The notes under the pieces are model-generated. The model was not told the DNA's origin. It was given only the letters and a program-made list of their open reading frames with translations, and made no database searches. From assembly GCF_014042165.1 (NCBI RefSeq), contig NZ_JACDZE010000004.1:299277-363276 (forward strand): a stretch of 64,000 bases of DNA, read 5' to 3'. Positions 1 through 10,264 of the stretch are shown piece after piece (positions within the stretch are counted from its first letter, which is position 1; every line of letters starts with the position of its first letter). This DNA is from Moheibacter lacus. GTDB taxonomy: Bacteria > Bacteroidota > Bacteroidia > Flavobacteriales > Weeksellaceae. The position numbers and the translations under genes were made by a program.

Positions 1-3000
1 TTGTTACAAATGAATAATTAAAATAAATTCTCACAAAATATATTCCAGTTGAAAGTTCCCGTATAGAATAAGATTCTTTGCTAGTAAATCTTTTAATAAT
101 ACGTCCAAGTGAATCAAATATTTCTACTTTTTGAATTTTTTCTTTTGATGAAATTTGAAAAGAATCTTTTATAGGATTGGGATATATAATGAATTCATTT
201 ATTTCTACATCGGATAAATTCATTTCGTCCGATACGGTTGTTTCGTAATTGTTAGTGATAATAGGTGAGTTGTAATCAAAATATATTTCAGCTTGGTTGG
301 TAAATACATCGTTTAACTCTAATGTATCTAGTGTTTTTATTTTGAAAACGACGTATCCATCATTATTTGTATCATCGAACGGAAGATTTATATTTTCAAA
401 AATGAATTCTACTATATTTTCGTTTTTAATTCTTGTTTCAAAGGAATGGCTTGCCGTAACGGGTGTAAATGAATTCATATCTAACTTATTTAAATCAATT
501 ATGTCCTTCACAACAATATTGACGGCATCTGCCGTACCTGTATTTTCAAAGCGAATTTTATAGTAAACATATTCACCGACTTGTTCGGGTGCAATGATTT
601 CTCCTTCCAAACAGATTTTATCATTTGGGTCAAATGAATTTATAACTTCTTGACGTAGTGAATAAAAATTATCGTTTTCCGTTTCGTCATCATCAAACGG
701 AGAAATTGTAGTATTAAAGGAAATCCAATCACCGTTGTTCAAAGGGAAGTTGGGATCTGTAGGTGTGTTAAAATTAAATTTGACTAAAATTTCCCTTGAC
801 TCAAATGGATGTAAATCAGTGTAATTCCATGTAAGCTGTCCAAATGATTGGTTGTCAAAATTTGGATTGGAAGAAATGAATTCCATAAAGTCATCTTGAA
901 ACTGTAATTTAACATCGCCTGATAACGTTGTGTTCCCTTTATTTTTGTAGAGGATTTTATAAGAAACATCAAATCCAGGGCGAGGATCGTCAATAGGAAT
1001 AATTACAATATCTAAATCGTTATGTATCCCAATGGGTTTTAGACAAAAGTCAAAATTTGAAATATTTCCATATTCGGAATAATTTACCGTTTGGGTAGGT
1101 GGAGAGATTTGAAAGTAATCATTTGACTGAGGTTGAATGGTTATTTCTTCATTTAGATATTGATTAAAAAAATTATAATAACCAAAGCTGTTTGTAAAAG
1201 ATTTTAAATTTATGGAATTAGCGAAATTATCAATTCGATATCCATTTGCAAAAACATTTGAATTGATACAATTATTTTGATTGACGTCAATTTTTAACAA
1301 ACCTTCTGTTTTATTGAAATATCCTCCCGAATGAAATGGGCAGTCATAGGTGAATTCGACAGTAGGTACATCGTAATTTTGATCTATATAGTCTCTCTCA
1401 AATTCACTGTCAACACAAATATGTGAAATTCCTGTATGCAAGATGTTTATATATTCCATTTGTTCATTACCATTTTTTAGGTTGAGAAAATCAATTCCTG
1501 CGCTTCTGAGTTCAAATAATTTCAGACTAATTAAAGAAGGTGCTCCAGAAAAATCTATGGTTTTAACTGAATGACTAGTTACTTCATAAAAATCAATGAT
1601 AACGTTTGACAATGAAGGTAAGTTGAAGAAAATGAAATCATCTACATCGTTTCCATTCGGGTTTTTTAATAAAATATCTAAAGAATTTAACTGAGGAAAG
1701 TTTTGAATAATTAATTGATTTTCGTCGTTCATATTAAGACGATTTACGCCACTTATAAGAAGGACTTCTAATGATGGTAAATTTTGAATCACTACATTTT
1801 CACAATCAAAATATCCTATGTTTACATTTATGTATTCTAAAGAATTCAAATCATGAATATATAAATCGGAAATTAAATCGAAAGCAAATACCTCTAAACT
1901 CTTCAAATTCGGAAACAAATCCTCTGAGAAATCAAAACTCATAGGGATATAATCGTCTTCAAATTCTTCTGGTATGGCATATCCTACATGCTGTTCCATA
2001 TGAAGATTTTCCAAGCTCGGAAACGCATCTAAATCTAAATTTTCAGCAGGTCTTGCAAGTGTTAAGTTTACTAAATTTGGAAGATTTTCTAAACTCAAAC
2101 TATACAAAAGCGTGTTGCGTAAATTTAAAATATTTATGACCGAACTATTTTTTACCACCAAAGAATTAGCAAATAATTCGATATTCTGAAAATCGGCAAT
2201 TCCGGTGTTATCAAGTATAACGTTTGAATTAAAAGCTCGAATTATTAAAGCGTCTGTAATGATTTGATCTTTTAGCTCAATTGTTCCGTTAAAATTTTGA
2301 TTTGATTCGATAAACAATGTCTCTATAATCGGTTGAACAGCTATTTCTAATTCTGTTTCTTCATAAAGATTTAGAGTGATGCTTGTAAGATCTTCAAAGG
2401 TTGGAATATATAAATTTTGAATTTTATTGTCTTGAATGTTTAAAGTATGCAAAGGGTTTTGATCAAATATAAACTCCTCTAATTCTACTGAATTTAAATC
2501 AATTTGCGTAAATGCATTGTTTGAAACGTTAACTTTTTTTCCTCTCGTAAAAAGTCCCTCAAATTTGTAATAATTTATTATGGTGTTTGACAATGCATTT
2601 CCAGAAACATTGATATCTTCAAGATTATGAAGCTGTCTTATATCCAAATCATGTAATGGGAAATTGCCGGAAGTATTTAATTCTTTTAATTGATACAAAT
2701 TATCTCCTGTGGAATATTCATAGAGGTACAGTTTTGAAAGAACATTTTCGGAACAATCCAAATATTGAAGATTGTCAAAAAATAATATTCCTGTCATAGA
2801 ATTTATACCGGAATCACTTACATCCAAATAACTGACTTGAATTGCTTCATTTTGACTAATTTCCCCATTTCCATTTGCATCAATTGCAAAATAATTTCCA
2901 TTCAAATCTTTTGCTATTTGGTTTGTAGGACTGGATTGAAGTAATTTATTTTTAAAATTTATATCCTCAAATACGATATTTTGGGAAAAAGCAATCAGGA

Positions 3001-3040
3001 ATAAATTCAGGAAAAAAGCGGTTAGTAAATGTTTTTTCAT
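1..3040 (-). CDS. T9SS-secreted leucine-rich surface protein, 3' end cut by window
   Basis: Starts at the ATG at 3038-3040 and stays open for 1013 codons to the window edge, so only the extreme C-terminus is missing. A signal peptide begins MKKHLLTAFF and ends near AFSQ. Residues about 40-600 are an irregular leucine/asparagine-rich region with strings such as LKELNTSGN and LHTLNIQDNKIQNL, like a degenerate LRR solenoid. From about residue 800 (FDPNDKICLEGE) comes a domain like DUF7619, common in Bacteroidota surface proteins. The tail (YPNPIKDSF, then LSTGIYFVRI) is a type A T9SS sorting domain. Expected fate: export by Sec, passage through the type IX system and attachment to the cell surface. 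The ligand is unknown. The T9SS tail is clear; calling the repeats LRRs is an inference. Confidence 0.85.
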   Translation of the reverse strand, partial: MKKHLLTAFFLNLFLIAFSQNIVFEDINFKNKLLQSSPTNQIAKDLNGNYFAIDANGNGEISQNEAIQVSYLDVSDSGINSMTGILFFDNLQYLDCSENVLSKLYLYEYSTGDNLYQLKELNTSGNFPLHDLDIRQLHNLEDINVSGNALSNTIINYYKFEGLFTRGKKVNVSNNAFTQIDLNSVELEEFIFDQNPLHTLNIQDNKIQNLYIPTFEDLTSITLNLYEETELEIAVQPIIETLFIESNQNFNGTIELKDQIITDALIIRAFNSNVILDNTGIADFQNIELFANSLVVKNSSVINILNLRNTLLYSLSLENLPNLVNLTLARPAENLDLDAFPSLENLHMEQHVGYAIPEEFEDDYIPMSFDFSEDLFPNLKSLEVFAFDLISDLYIHDLNSLEYINVNIGYFDCENVVIQNLPSLEVLLISGVNRLNMNDENQLIIQNFPQLNSLDILLKNPNGNDVDDFIFFNLPSLSNVIIDFYEVTSHSVKTIDFSGAPSLISLKLFELRSAGIDFLNLKNGNEQMEYINILHTGISHICVDSEFERDYIDQNYDVPTVEFTYDCPFHSGGYFNKTEGLLKIDVNQNNCINSNVFANGYRIDNFANSINLKSFTNSFGYYNFFNQYLNEEITIQPQSNDYFQISPPTQTVNYSEYGNISNFDFCLKPIGIHNDLDIVIIPIDDPRPGFDVSYKILYKNKGNTTLSGDVKLQFQDDFMEFISSNPNFDNQSFGQLTWNYTDLHPFESREILVKFNFNTPTDPNFPLNNGDWISFNTTISPFDDDETENDNFYSLRQEVINSFDPNDKICLEGEIIAPEQVGEYVYYKIRFENTGTADAVNIVVKDIIDLNKLDMNSFTPVTASHSFETRIKNENIVEFIFENINLPFDDTNNDGYVVFKIKTLDTLELNDVFTNQAEIYFDYNSPIITNNYETTVSDEMNLSDVEINEFIIYPNPIKDSFQISSKEKIQKVEIFDSLGRIIKRFTSKESYSIRELSTGIYFVRIYFNYSFVT

Positions 3041-3271
3041 GTTTTTTCGTTAAAGCGGTCAAATTTAGTAATTATTACAAAAGTTATTTAATCCCTTGAT
3101 GCATAATAAATAATTTCAATACCTTTTAATGAAACTATAGTATAGAAAACCAACACCATTGCACTAATACCTCCATATCAAATTGGTTTTCTTCTTTCAC
3201 AAAGCCAAATCAGATATTCACCACCGAACTCTCAAAGACCGGCCAATAGAAAGCGATTAGCATATTTCCAT

Positions 3272-5716
3272 TTAAAAAAAAGTCAACTTCAAAGTCAATT
3301 TCAAAAAGAAATTTTGGTCAAATGTATCATGCGCATAAGTTCCGAAACGATAATAGGTTCCCACTCCAAAAACGCCATAAATCAATTGATTAAACTCCAA
3401 TCCTGCTTCTTGGTAGTATTTGTCAGGTGTTTGGAAAGAGATGTTTTGATGATTACTCGGGTTTTTCATATCGCCAATCAAACCACGGTAAATGAATTCT
3501 GGGAAAACTTCTCGGTTTAAAAATTTAAATCCGGCAATTTTATGTGAAAGATGGAACATGAAATATTTGTCCGAATAAAATTCACCTGGCAACATCGTCT
3601 CAAAATTATTCAATCCTGCAACTCCGAAATGTTTGAAAATTTGGTCGCCTCGTTTTGCATTTCCCATTCCTTCGAACATATTCATGATCGGCGTTTCTCC
3701 AAAAACAGCTCCGGTACGGACTTGAACGTCGGTTTGTCCCAGAAAAGTTTGGTAATTGTCTAAATAGGTAAAATCCAATTTCGTCGGTGTATAATCTGCA
3801 TTGAAAACATTCCAACCTTGGGTCAGTGTCAGATAAAAAACAGGCATTCCGCTCGAAATGGTCACTTTTCCAAAAGGGGTTCTTACATTTTTATCTTTTG
3901 GAGCCCAACGCAGCGCCAATTCCGTATCAAATGAAAGGAATTTCTCATCGGGGCGATTGTTGAGATATTGATAAGCGAATTCTGCAGTCTTTTCATTATA
4001 AATACCTGAAATGCTAAAGGTTACATTTTGAAATAAATCTTGTTGGTATCCGGCTTTTACTTTTCGGTAACTGAAGAAATAATCATTGTAAATATTTGTG
4101 AGTGTTCCATTGATAAACCGTAAATAATTGTTTTGTAATGGAATCGGATTTCGACCGGATGGTTCTACATCTTGTTCGTAACCTGCAAATATTTTTCCCG
4201 AGTAAGGTTTATTGACAAACCAATCAACGCCTCCTCCAAATTTGAACTTTTCATCTCTAAATCCATAGGCAACATAACCATTGAGGGAAAAATCATCACT
4301 GAGTTTGTAATTGGTTGCGCCACCAGCACCGATTCTAAATCCTTCAAAATCATTATAATCAAACAATCGAGTTAGGTCTAAATCAAATTTACCAATGGAA
4401 TATTTTCCTCCTGAACCGATGATTCTCAGCAAACGAATGTTCCGGTCCATCTTGTATTTTTCGCCAATAGAATCAATTTTCACATAAGTGTTTTGTTCCA
4501 TTTCAGTCAACGAATCTTCTCGATACATCTCCAAAGTTTCATCAGAATTTTCCATCGAATTCAAATCGATTTCGTTGGTATAACCTCTGAATTCTTTGGC
4601 GTCAAATTCTTTGGGCGAAACGATATCTTTAAAAGTTGTGGTCAAGTGCAACCAGACTTTTTCCTTTTTTTTGATCGTATCGAGTCGAATGGTTCCATCA
4701 GCCAGTACCGTATCTTTTACAGATGGATAGGAAATTGCGCCGCCATCCATACGGAATCTTTGTTGTTTTGGGAACCAATAATCTCGGTAATTGGTCCAAT
4801 CGACTTCGAGTTCTGCTACATTGGTATCAGAAAGGTTTTCCGCATAAAATTTGGCGATGGCTTTTTTCTGTTTATCGATCCAGACGTTGCCTTTGATTTG
4901 GGGTTTGTTGGGAATTCTTTTTTGCGGAAAAAAGGAAATGACGACGATCTCTTTTCCTTCATAAGTTTCTTCATCGGAAATTCTGAATCGGTATTCGTTC
5001 AAACCTGAATTGGAAACGGGATTGACAAATTCGCGAAGGAAAAAGTTGAATTTTTCTTCGTCAAATGTATAGGAAATCGGCTGCATGGCCACAAATTCAT
5101 AAAGTGGAATTTTGGTTCCTGAAATTCGGGTGGCTTTGACTACATTTTTCTCTCCCAATTTTTGTGAAAATTTATGGTCCATCGCTCGCTCGCCTAGCAT
5201 CAAATGGCTTTTGTCCAATAATCTCCTGACATCATTATAACTGGAGTCATTCTCATTTTTTGGCATCATGATATACGGCATCGAGTCTTTATTTGCCGTA
5301 ACCAAAAATTTCGAATAACTTTTAAATTCATAAGACTTCAAGTTTTCTAAACTGTTTTTTTTTCGATTCTGGATCACAGAACGGATGATTCTTTTGGCTT
5401 CAGAATCGTCGTTGGTAATTTTGGTAGAAGTTAAATGAACGGTTATCGGGTTCAGTTGAACGACAAGATCACGTCCATAGACATATAATTTTTTTTCTTC
5501 GTAACCCTCGAAATAAATTTTGACAAGATTTACCTCAGCCGGCACCATGAAAATCCCTTTGGAATTGGTTTTTCCTAGTTCAATGTTGTTTTCTGATAAA
5601 ATAACGACAGATTCCATCGGTTGGTCTTCCATAAAACCATCCATCACCGTAATTTTGGTTTGGGAATATAAGAGGAAAGAAAGGAGAAATAATAAAAGGA
5701 ATATAGGTTTGTTCAT
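3272..5716 (-). CDS. DUF5686 / carboxypeptidase-like regulatory domain outer-membrane protein
   Basis: Predicted 814-residue outer-membrane protein. I chose the ATG at 5714-5716 because it begins a signal peptide (MNKPIFLLLFLLSFLLYSQ); the frame extends 12 codons upstream without a signal-like sequence. Residues about 20-90 form a carboxypeptidase-regulatory-like beta-sandwich, followed by the DUF5686 core with alternating aromatic strands that end in an aromatic residue (LKLTLKLTFF), as in beta-barrels. Family members are common in Bacteroidota and their function is not established. The gene stands alone on the minus strand, 231 bases from the preceding gene, and is divergent from the TonB receptor at 5880. 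Confidence 0.85.
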   Translation of the reverse strand: MNKPIFLLLFLLSFLLYSQTKITVMDGFMEDQPMESVVILSENNIELGKTNSKGIFMVPAEVNLVKIYFEGYEEKKLYVYGRDLVVQLNPITVHLTSTKITNDDSEAKRIIRSVIQNRKKNSLENLKSYEFKSYSKFLVTANKDSMPYIMMPKNENDSSYNDVRRLLDKSHLMLGERAMDHKFSQKLGEKNVVKATRISGTKIPLYEFVAMQPISYTFDEEKFNFFLREFVNPVSNSGLNEYRFRISDEETYEGKEIVVISFFPQKRIPNKPQIKGNVWIDKQKKAIAKFYAENLSDTNVAELEVDWTNYRDYWFPKQQRFRMDGGAISYPSVKDTVLADGTIRLDTIKKKEKVWLHLTTTFKDIVSPKEFDAKEFRGYTNEIDLNSMENSDETLEMYREDSLTEMEQNTYVKIDSIGEKYKMDRNIRLLRIIGSGGKYSIGKFDLDLTRLFDYNDFEGFRIGAGGATNYKLSDDFSLNGYVAYGFRDEKFKFGGGVDWFVNKPYSGKIFAGYEQDVEPSGRNPIPLQNNYLRFINGTLTNIYNDYFFSYRKVKAGYQQDLFQNVTFSISGIYNEKTAEFAYQYLNNRPDEKFLSFDTELALRWAPKDKNVRTPFGKVTISSGMPVFYLTLTQGWNVFNADYTPTKLDFTYLDNYQTFLGQTDVQVRTGAVFGETPIMNMFEGMGNAKRGDQIFKHFGVAGLNNFETMLPGEFYSDKYFMFHLSHKIAGFKFLNREVFPEFIYRGLIGDMKNPSNHQNISFQTPDKYYQEAGLEFNQLIYGVFGVGTYYRFGTYAHDTFDQNFFLKLTLKLTFF

Positions 5717-5879
5717 GAATTGTTTAGCTATTTCAGTATACAAAAGTATCAAATTTAAATGTTAAATTAAGGAGAACCTTAGATAGCTTACCAACAATTC
5801 ATCCACGAAAATACACAATTCATCTAATTGGATTTTTTATCGAAATTTGTTTGGTTCAAATTTGATCAAAATATTAACC

Positions 5880-8006
5880 ATGAAATCTTTCATCTGCAGT
5901 TTAATTTTAGTTTTCGGAATTTTATCATTTGCTCAATCTACCGTTTCTGGAACCATCAGAAATTCTATGGGAGAACCAGCGAAAAATGTAAACATTACAT
6001 TGGTCGGTACTTATGATGGTGCTTCTACTGACGAAAATGGATTTTTCTCATTTGAAACGGAAGAAGTCGGCGAATTTGAATTGGAACTGGAAGGAGCGGG
6101 TTTTTCATCTGAAATATATCCGATCATTTTACCATTGGAAAATCCATTAGAATTGGAAATCATGGAAGCAACCGAATTGGATGAAGTGGTTTTTTCCGCC
6201 GGAACCATGAAAGCCGTCGGAAACACAAATGAAACCATGATGAATTCGCTGGACGTTGTGACCACAGCAGGATCTGACGGAGACATCATCGCAGCGATGC
6301 AAACTTTACCGGGAACCAATAATGTGGCGGAAGACGGACGGCTTTTCATACGAGGTGGAGAAGGAGAGGAGACATCCATTTTCATCGATCGTTTGCGGGT
6401 TTTTCAACCTTATTCCCAAACCGCACCCAATACTCCAACTCGCGGTCGTTATTCGCCCTTTTTATTCAAAGGAATGAATTTCAGTACAGGAGGTTACGAT
6501 GCTTCTTACGGTCAAGCTTTATCGGGAATTTTAACGTTGGAAACCAATGATTTTCCGACAGAAAATAGTTATGATTTAGGGTTTATGTCGCTCGGAGTAA
6601 GTGCGGCTGCCAATCGGGTTTGGGAGAAGGATGCGTTGACTGCAAGTGCGGCTTATTATAATCTTTGGCCTGTTTTTCAGATTCTTTCCACCCGAGACGA
6701 ATGGACACATGAACCGGAAGGTTATAGTGGAGAAGCGGTTTATAGACATCAATTTAAAAATGGATTGTATAAATCTTATGTGGCGATGGAATATTCCAAA
6801 TTGGGAATGAGGTACGAAGACATAAATTCACCAGAAAAAATCGATTTTAAATTGAACAATACGAATTTATATTGGAACAATTCTTATGTTCATGAATTCT
6901 CAAAAAAATTAGAAGGATTTATCGGATTTTCATTGGCCAAAGCCAATACCAACGTCAATCAAGCAGCTGATCGATTTGAAACAGAAGAAATCGGAATCAA
7001 CGGAAAAGCGGAAGTCGAATGGAAATTGAACTCCAAAAATCATTTTCGTATTGGGTCTGAGTTTGTAGGCAGAACAGATGAAAACAAAAACGTTTTACAA
7101 AACCAAACTTCCGATTTAAAAGAAAAATTATTTGGTGCTTATGCTGAATATACCTGGTATTTCGCACGGAAATGGGGATTGAAATCAGGAGTTCGGTCTG
7201 AATATTCAGATTTTGTAAAAGAATGGAATGTTTCACCGAGAATTTCATTGGCGTATAAATTGAATCGTTACCATAATTTGTCTGCTTTTTATGGGGAATT
7301 TTTTCAATCTCCTATGGAAGAATTGGGATATGTAGAACCTTCAGGGTTTATGAAATCCCGTCAATATTTGGTCAATTATTTTTACCAAAAAGACAAACAA
7401 ACGATACGTGTCGAACTGTACCAAAAAGATTATGAAGATTTGGTGCGAAATGATGGACAATTCAATTACATTCAAAATGGTGAAGGTTTTGCAAGAGGAA
7501 TTGATGTTTTCTGGCGAAACAATGGAAGCCATATCAAAAATCTACAATATTGGGTATCTTATTCGTATATCGACACCGAACGTTTGTACAAAGATTTTCC
7601 GGTCGAAGCCCAACCGAGTTTTGTCGCCAATCACAATGTTTCGGTTGTGGGGAAATATTGGATTCAGGAATGGCGGTCTCAGGTCGGACTGACCTATCAG
7701 TTTGGGTCGGGAAGACCGTATACCAATCCAAATTTGGAAGGATTTTTACAAGAAAAAACCCGAACTTTCAATACGATCAATTTGAGTTGGGCTTATCTGT
7801 TAAGCCAACAGAAAATTTTGTATTTCTCTATCTCCAATCCTGTTGGAATCAAAAATGTAAACGGATATTCCTATGCCAATTCACCAAATGAACAAGGGGT
7901 TTATGATCGTTTGGCACTTCGTCCATCCATGGATAGGTTCTTTTTCATCGGGTTTTTCTGGACAATTAGTGAAAATAAGATGAGAAATCAGTTGGATAAT
8001 TTGTAA
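5880..8006 (+). CDS. TonB-dependent receptor with N-terminal carboxypeptidase-like domain
   Basis: 708-residue outer-membrane receptor. The ATG at 5880 starts a signal peptide (MKSFICSLILVFGILSFAQ); the frame is open 11 codons further upstream. Residues about 20-95 are a CarboxypepD_reg-like domain (VSGTIRNSMGEPAKNVN). A plug domain follows (IRGGEGEETSIFID), then a barrel rich in alternating aromatic strands that finishes with an aromatic-rich strand. Family role: energised uptake of a large ligand across the outer membrane; the ligand cannot be read from sequence. It stands alone, with no SusD partner next to it. A heptamer repeat follows directly after its stop. Confidence 0.85.
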   Translation: MKSFICSLILVFGILSFAQSTVSGTIRNSMGEPAKNVNITLVGTYDGASTDENGFFSFETEEVGEFELELEGAGFSSEIYPIILPLENPLELEIMEATELDEVVFSAGTMKAVGNTNETMMNSLDVVTTAGSDGDIIAAMQTLPGTNNVAEDGRLFIRGGEGEETSIFIDRLRVFQPYSQTAPNTPTRGRYSPFLFKGMNFSTGGYDASYGQALSGILTLETNDFPTENSYDLGFMSLGVSAAANRVWEKDALTASAAYYNLWPVFQILSTRDEWTHEPEGYSGEAVYRHQFKNGLYKSYVAMEYSKLGMRYEDINSPEKIDFKLNNTNLYWNNSYVHEFSKKLEGFIGFSLAKANTNVNQAADRFETEEIGINGKAEVEWKLNSKNHFRIGSEFVGRTDENKNVLQNQTSDLKEKLFGAYAEYTWYFARKWGLKSGVRSEYSDFVKEWNVSPRISLAYKLNRYHNLSAFYGEFFQSPMEELGYVEPSGFMKSRQYLVNYFYQKDKQTIRVELYQKDYEDLVRNDGQFNYIQNGEGFARGIDVFWRNNGSHIKNLQYWVSYSYIDTERLYKDFPVEAQPSFVANHNVSVVGKYWIQEWRSQVGLTYQFGSGRPYTNPNLEGFLQEKTRTFNTINLSWAYLLSQQKILYFSISNPVGIKNVNGYSYANSPNEQGVYDRLALRPSMDRFFFIGFFWTISENKMRNQLDNL

Positions 8007-8040
8007 GAATTACGAATTACGAATTACGAATTACGAATTA
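8007..8040. repeat. Heptamer tandem repeat GAATTAC x4.8
   Basis: Four exact copies of GAATTAC and a partial fifth begin immediately after the TAA stop of the TonB receptor. A related period-7 array (CGAAGTT/CGAATTA) lies at 32368-32415. Both sit in intergenic spacers beside outer-membrane receptor genes. Function unknown; slippage-prone simple repeat. Confidence 0.9.
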
Positions 8041-8138
8041 TCAATGACTAACATCTATGCAATAAAATAATGGTATAAAAACTGACTTTCATATATTAAA
8101 ATAACCAACAACTCAATAGGAGTTAAATGTTGATAGTT

Positions 8139-9287
8139 TTAGGAAATCTCTATGGTTTTAATTTCTTTTAAAGCTGAAAACAATTGATCTAAATCTTCTT
8201 GCGAATTAAATACATTGATGGAATATCGGATGAAACATTTGTCTCCATGCGGCATTACCGGAATTTCGATTTGGTATTTTTGAAGCAATAGATCATGCAA
8301 TCCTTTTGGATTTTTTGTGTCAATTTCACAACTGAACATTTGGGCGATGAAATCATCGTTGATGGGTGAAAGTGGTTTTTTGTTTAAAATTTCACATAGT
8401 GTTGAAGCATTTTTCAGTACCAACTTTCGACAATTTTTACTGATTGCTGTCCAATTGTTTTCTTCCATGAATTCAATGGCTTTCGGAATCGTACAAAAAG
8501 CCGATAAATCTCGAGTTCCTTGCATTTCATGGTAATCGATGAACTGGGAATGACTCGGAAAATCGGCCTCATAGCCCCAACTGATAACCAAAGGATCGAG
8601 AAAATCCTGCCATTCTTTCCGAACGTACAAAAAGGAGCTTCCCTTTGGTGCCATCATCCATTTGTGACAAGCACCCACATAGATATCGCAATCCATTTTT
8701 TGTAAATCGACTTCGACTTGGGCCGGACCATGAGCGCCATCTATAAACGTCATGATGCCCAGTTCTCTTGCGGCTTTGCAGATTTCTTCGACCGGCAATC
8801 TCAGCGCAGTTGAACTGGTGATATGGCTGATGAATATCAATCTGGTTTTGGGTGTGATGCCTTTTAAAAATTCTTCAACAAATTCTTCTTTGGACTGAAT
8901 GGGGAAATTGGTTTTTTGGCGGATGTATTTTGCGCCATATTTCTCAGAATAATATTTCCATGTGCGGTCGCAAGCTCCATATTCGATATCGGTTGTTAAA
9001 ATTTCATCCTCCGGTTTTAACCTCAAATTTTTGGCGACGATGTTTACACCATACGAGGGATTGGTGACACAAACCAAATCATCTTCATGACAATTTAAAT
9101 ATTTCGCTAAAGCAATCCGAGAATTCTTCAGATATAGCGGTGCTTTTTCAATCATGAATTCTACAGGTTGAAGTTCAAGTTCTTTTTGGAAGTTTTGATA
9201 GGTTTCAAAAACGGGTTTTGGACTGGCTCCAAATGAACCAAAGTTTAGAAAATGAAGATTTGGATTTAAAAGAAATTGGTTTTTCAT
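8139..9287 (-). CDS. Class V aminotransferase-fold PLP enzyme (isopenicillin-N-epimerase-like)
   Basis: 382 residues. The start at the ATG 9285-9287 (MKNQFLLNPN) gives the normal family N-terminus; the 20 further codons upstream (MGFIVLHSYF) are not family-like. Fold-type I PLP signature: FIDGAHG (Asp183, His186) and the Schiff-base lysine Lys209 in GACHKWMM. Strings such as FLNFGSFGASPK at the N-terminus and EMQGTRDLSAF later are typical of the isopenicillin-N epimerase/cysteine-desulfurase-like branch. It probably acts on a small amino acid in the cytoplasm; racemase, lyase and desulfurase activities cannot be told apart. No linked pathway genes. Confidence 0.8.
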   Translation of the reverse strand: MKNQFLLNPNLHFLNFGSFGASPKPVFETYQNFQKELELQPVEFMIEKAPLYLKNSRIALAKYLNCHEDDLVCVTNPSYGVNIVAKNLRLKPEDEILTTDIEYGACDRTWKYYSEKYGAKYIRQKTNFPIQSKEEFVEEFLKGITPKTRLIFISHITSSTALRLPVEEICKAARELGIMTFIDGAHGPAQVEVDLQKMDCDIYVGACHKWMMAPKGSSFLYVRKEWQDFLDPLVISWGYEADFPSHSQFIDYHEMQGTRDLSAFCTIPKAIEFMEENNWTAISKNCRKLVLKNASTLCEILNKKPLSPINDDFIAQMFSCEIDTKNPKGLHDLLLQKYQIEIPVMPHGDKCFIRYSINVFNSQEDLDQLFSALKEIKTIEIS

Positions 9288-9352
9288 TTTGTAGAAATAA
9301 AATTTGGTATGTGATTTGAAATACGAATGTAAAACAATAAAACCCAAAAATT

Positions 9353-9862
9353 ATGAAAAAAATAATTCCTTTCTTATTTGTCGCTGTATTTGGTTTGATT
9401 TCTTTTAGCTGTGTAAGCGATGATGATAATCAAGAATACATCGATTATGATACTTATCCGGTAGCTATTGATGTGAACAATGTAAATTTTGAAGAAATCA
9501 ATGGTGTTTGGCAAATCGCCCGAACTTTTAATACACCGATTTATGATACCGATATGTTGCTCGCGTATATGCGCGTTGGTACGACCAATAATAATTCGCC
9601 AATTTGGCAACAGATTCCGATCACCCAATATTTAAGCGATGGAAATGAAGTGGATTATAACTTTGATTTCTCGAGATATGATTTCGTTTTGTATGCCGGA
9701 GGAACTTTTGATTTGTTTGGGACTGAATTTGTCAACAACAAAACCTTCCGTATTTTAATCGTGCCGGCAGATTATGGAAAAAATGCGACTGTGGATTATA
9801 GCAATTATGATAGTGTAGTAGAATTTTACAATATCGATGATTCCAATCCGACTTCAATGTAA
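9353..9862 (+). CDS. Hypothetical lipoprotein
   Basis: 169 residues starting MKKIIPFLFVAVFGLISFSC, a lipoprotein signal peptide with the lipidated Cys at position 20 followed by SDDD, which may act as a flavobacterial export signal. The mature part is acidic and rich in Asp/Asn/Tyr, probably all-beta. I do not recognise a named family. It is divergent from the PLP enzyme (65-base gap) and is closed by a strong terminator. Confidence 0.7.
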   Translation: MKKIIPFLFVAVFGLISFSCVSDDDNQEYIDYDTYPVAIDVNNVNFEEINGVWQIARTFNTPIYDTDMLLAYMRVGTTNNNSPIWQQIPITQYLSDGNEVDYNFDFSRYDFVLYAGGTFDLFGTEFVNNKTFRILIVPADYGKNATVDYSNYDSVVEFYNIDDSNPTSM

Positions 9863-9880
9863 ATTAGCCCTATAAATGTA

Positions 9881-9912
9881 AAAAATGCACCTCAAACGAG
9901 GTGCATTTTTTT
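9881..9912. terminator. Bidirectional rho-independent terminator
   Basis: Stem 9881-9893 pairs with 9898-9910 (AAAAATGCACCTC / GAGGTGCATTTTT), loop AAAC, with T/A runs on both sides. It lies between the convergent genes ending at 9862 (+) and 9935 (-) and can serve both. Confidence 0.9.
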
Positions 9913-9934
9913 CACAACTAAACTAACTAAATAT

Positions 9935-10264
9935 CTATACTAGATATTTTCTTTTCCAGGCTGCAACCGTATTTCGGCTCATGTTAAAATGTTCTGCAAG
10001 TTCGGTATTGTTCAACTGATGCGTTTTTTGAAACTCTAATATTTGATAAATATGTTCTGGATTATATGCTTTCAATTTTTGGTTGGTTTTGGAATATTCT
10101 TCCTGTGATTTTCCAAATATTTTTTGATTGATCTCGATGACATCTAACTGAGAAAGTTCTTTCTTGTGTAAATAAGACTTGAGAAGGTTGGCTTTTTCCG
10201 GAAACTTCTTTTTGATCAGGTCACTGTAGATCTTTTTATATTTGATTTGATTTGAATTTTCCAT
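9935..10264 (-). CDS. Small helix-turn-helix protein (transposase-like DNA-binding)
   Basis: 109 residues, last gene of a four-gene overlapping operon. The C-terminal third (TELAEHFNMSRNTVAAWKRKY, about residues 86-106) is a helix-turn-helix of the Hin/transposase type. The N-terminal part is Lys-rich and helical (YSDLIKKKFPEKANLLKSYL). Its start overlaps the end of the preceding gene by 29 bases, suggesting translational coupling. It ends in TAG, showing that TAG is an ordinary stop here. The family is annotated as HTH or transposase-related in many Chryseobacterium-type genomes, but no transposase catalytic domain is present. Function unknown. Confidence 0.7.
   Translation of the reverse strand: MENSNQIKYKKIYSDLIKKKFPEKANLLKSYLHKKELSQLDVIEINQKIFGKSQEEYSKTNQKLKAYNPEHIYQILEFQKTHQLNNTELAEHFNMSRNTVAAWKRKYLV

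Noticed and set aside
4493..5008. A 171-codon plus-strand frame inside the DUF5686 gene
   Set aside because: Opposite-strand shadow of a clear coding region; the Phe/Ile-rich composition is typical of an antisense reading.
8007..8040. CRISPR-like array
   Set aside because: Period is seven bases with no spacers; it is a simple tandem repeat.
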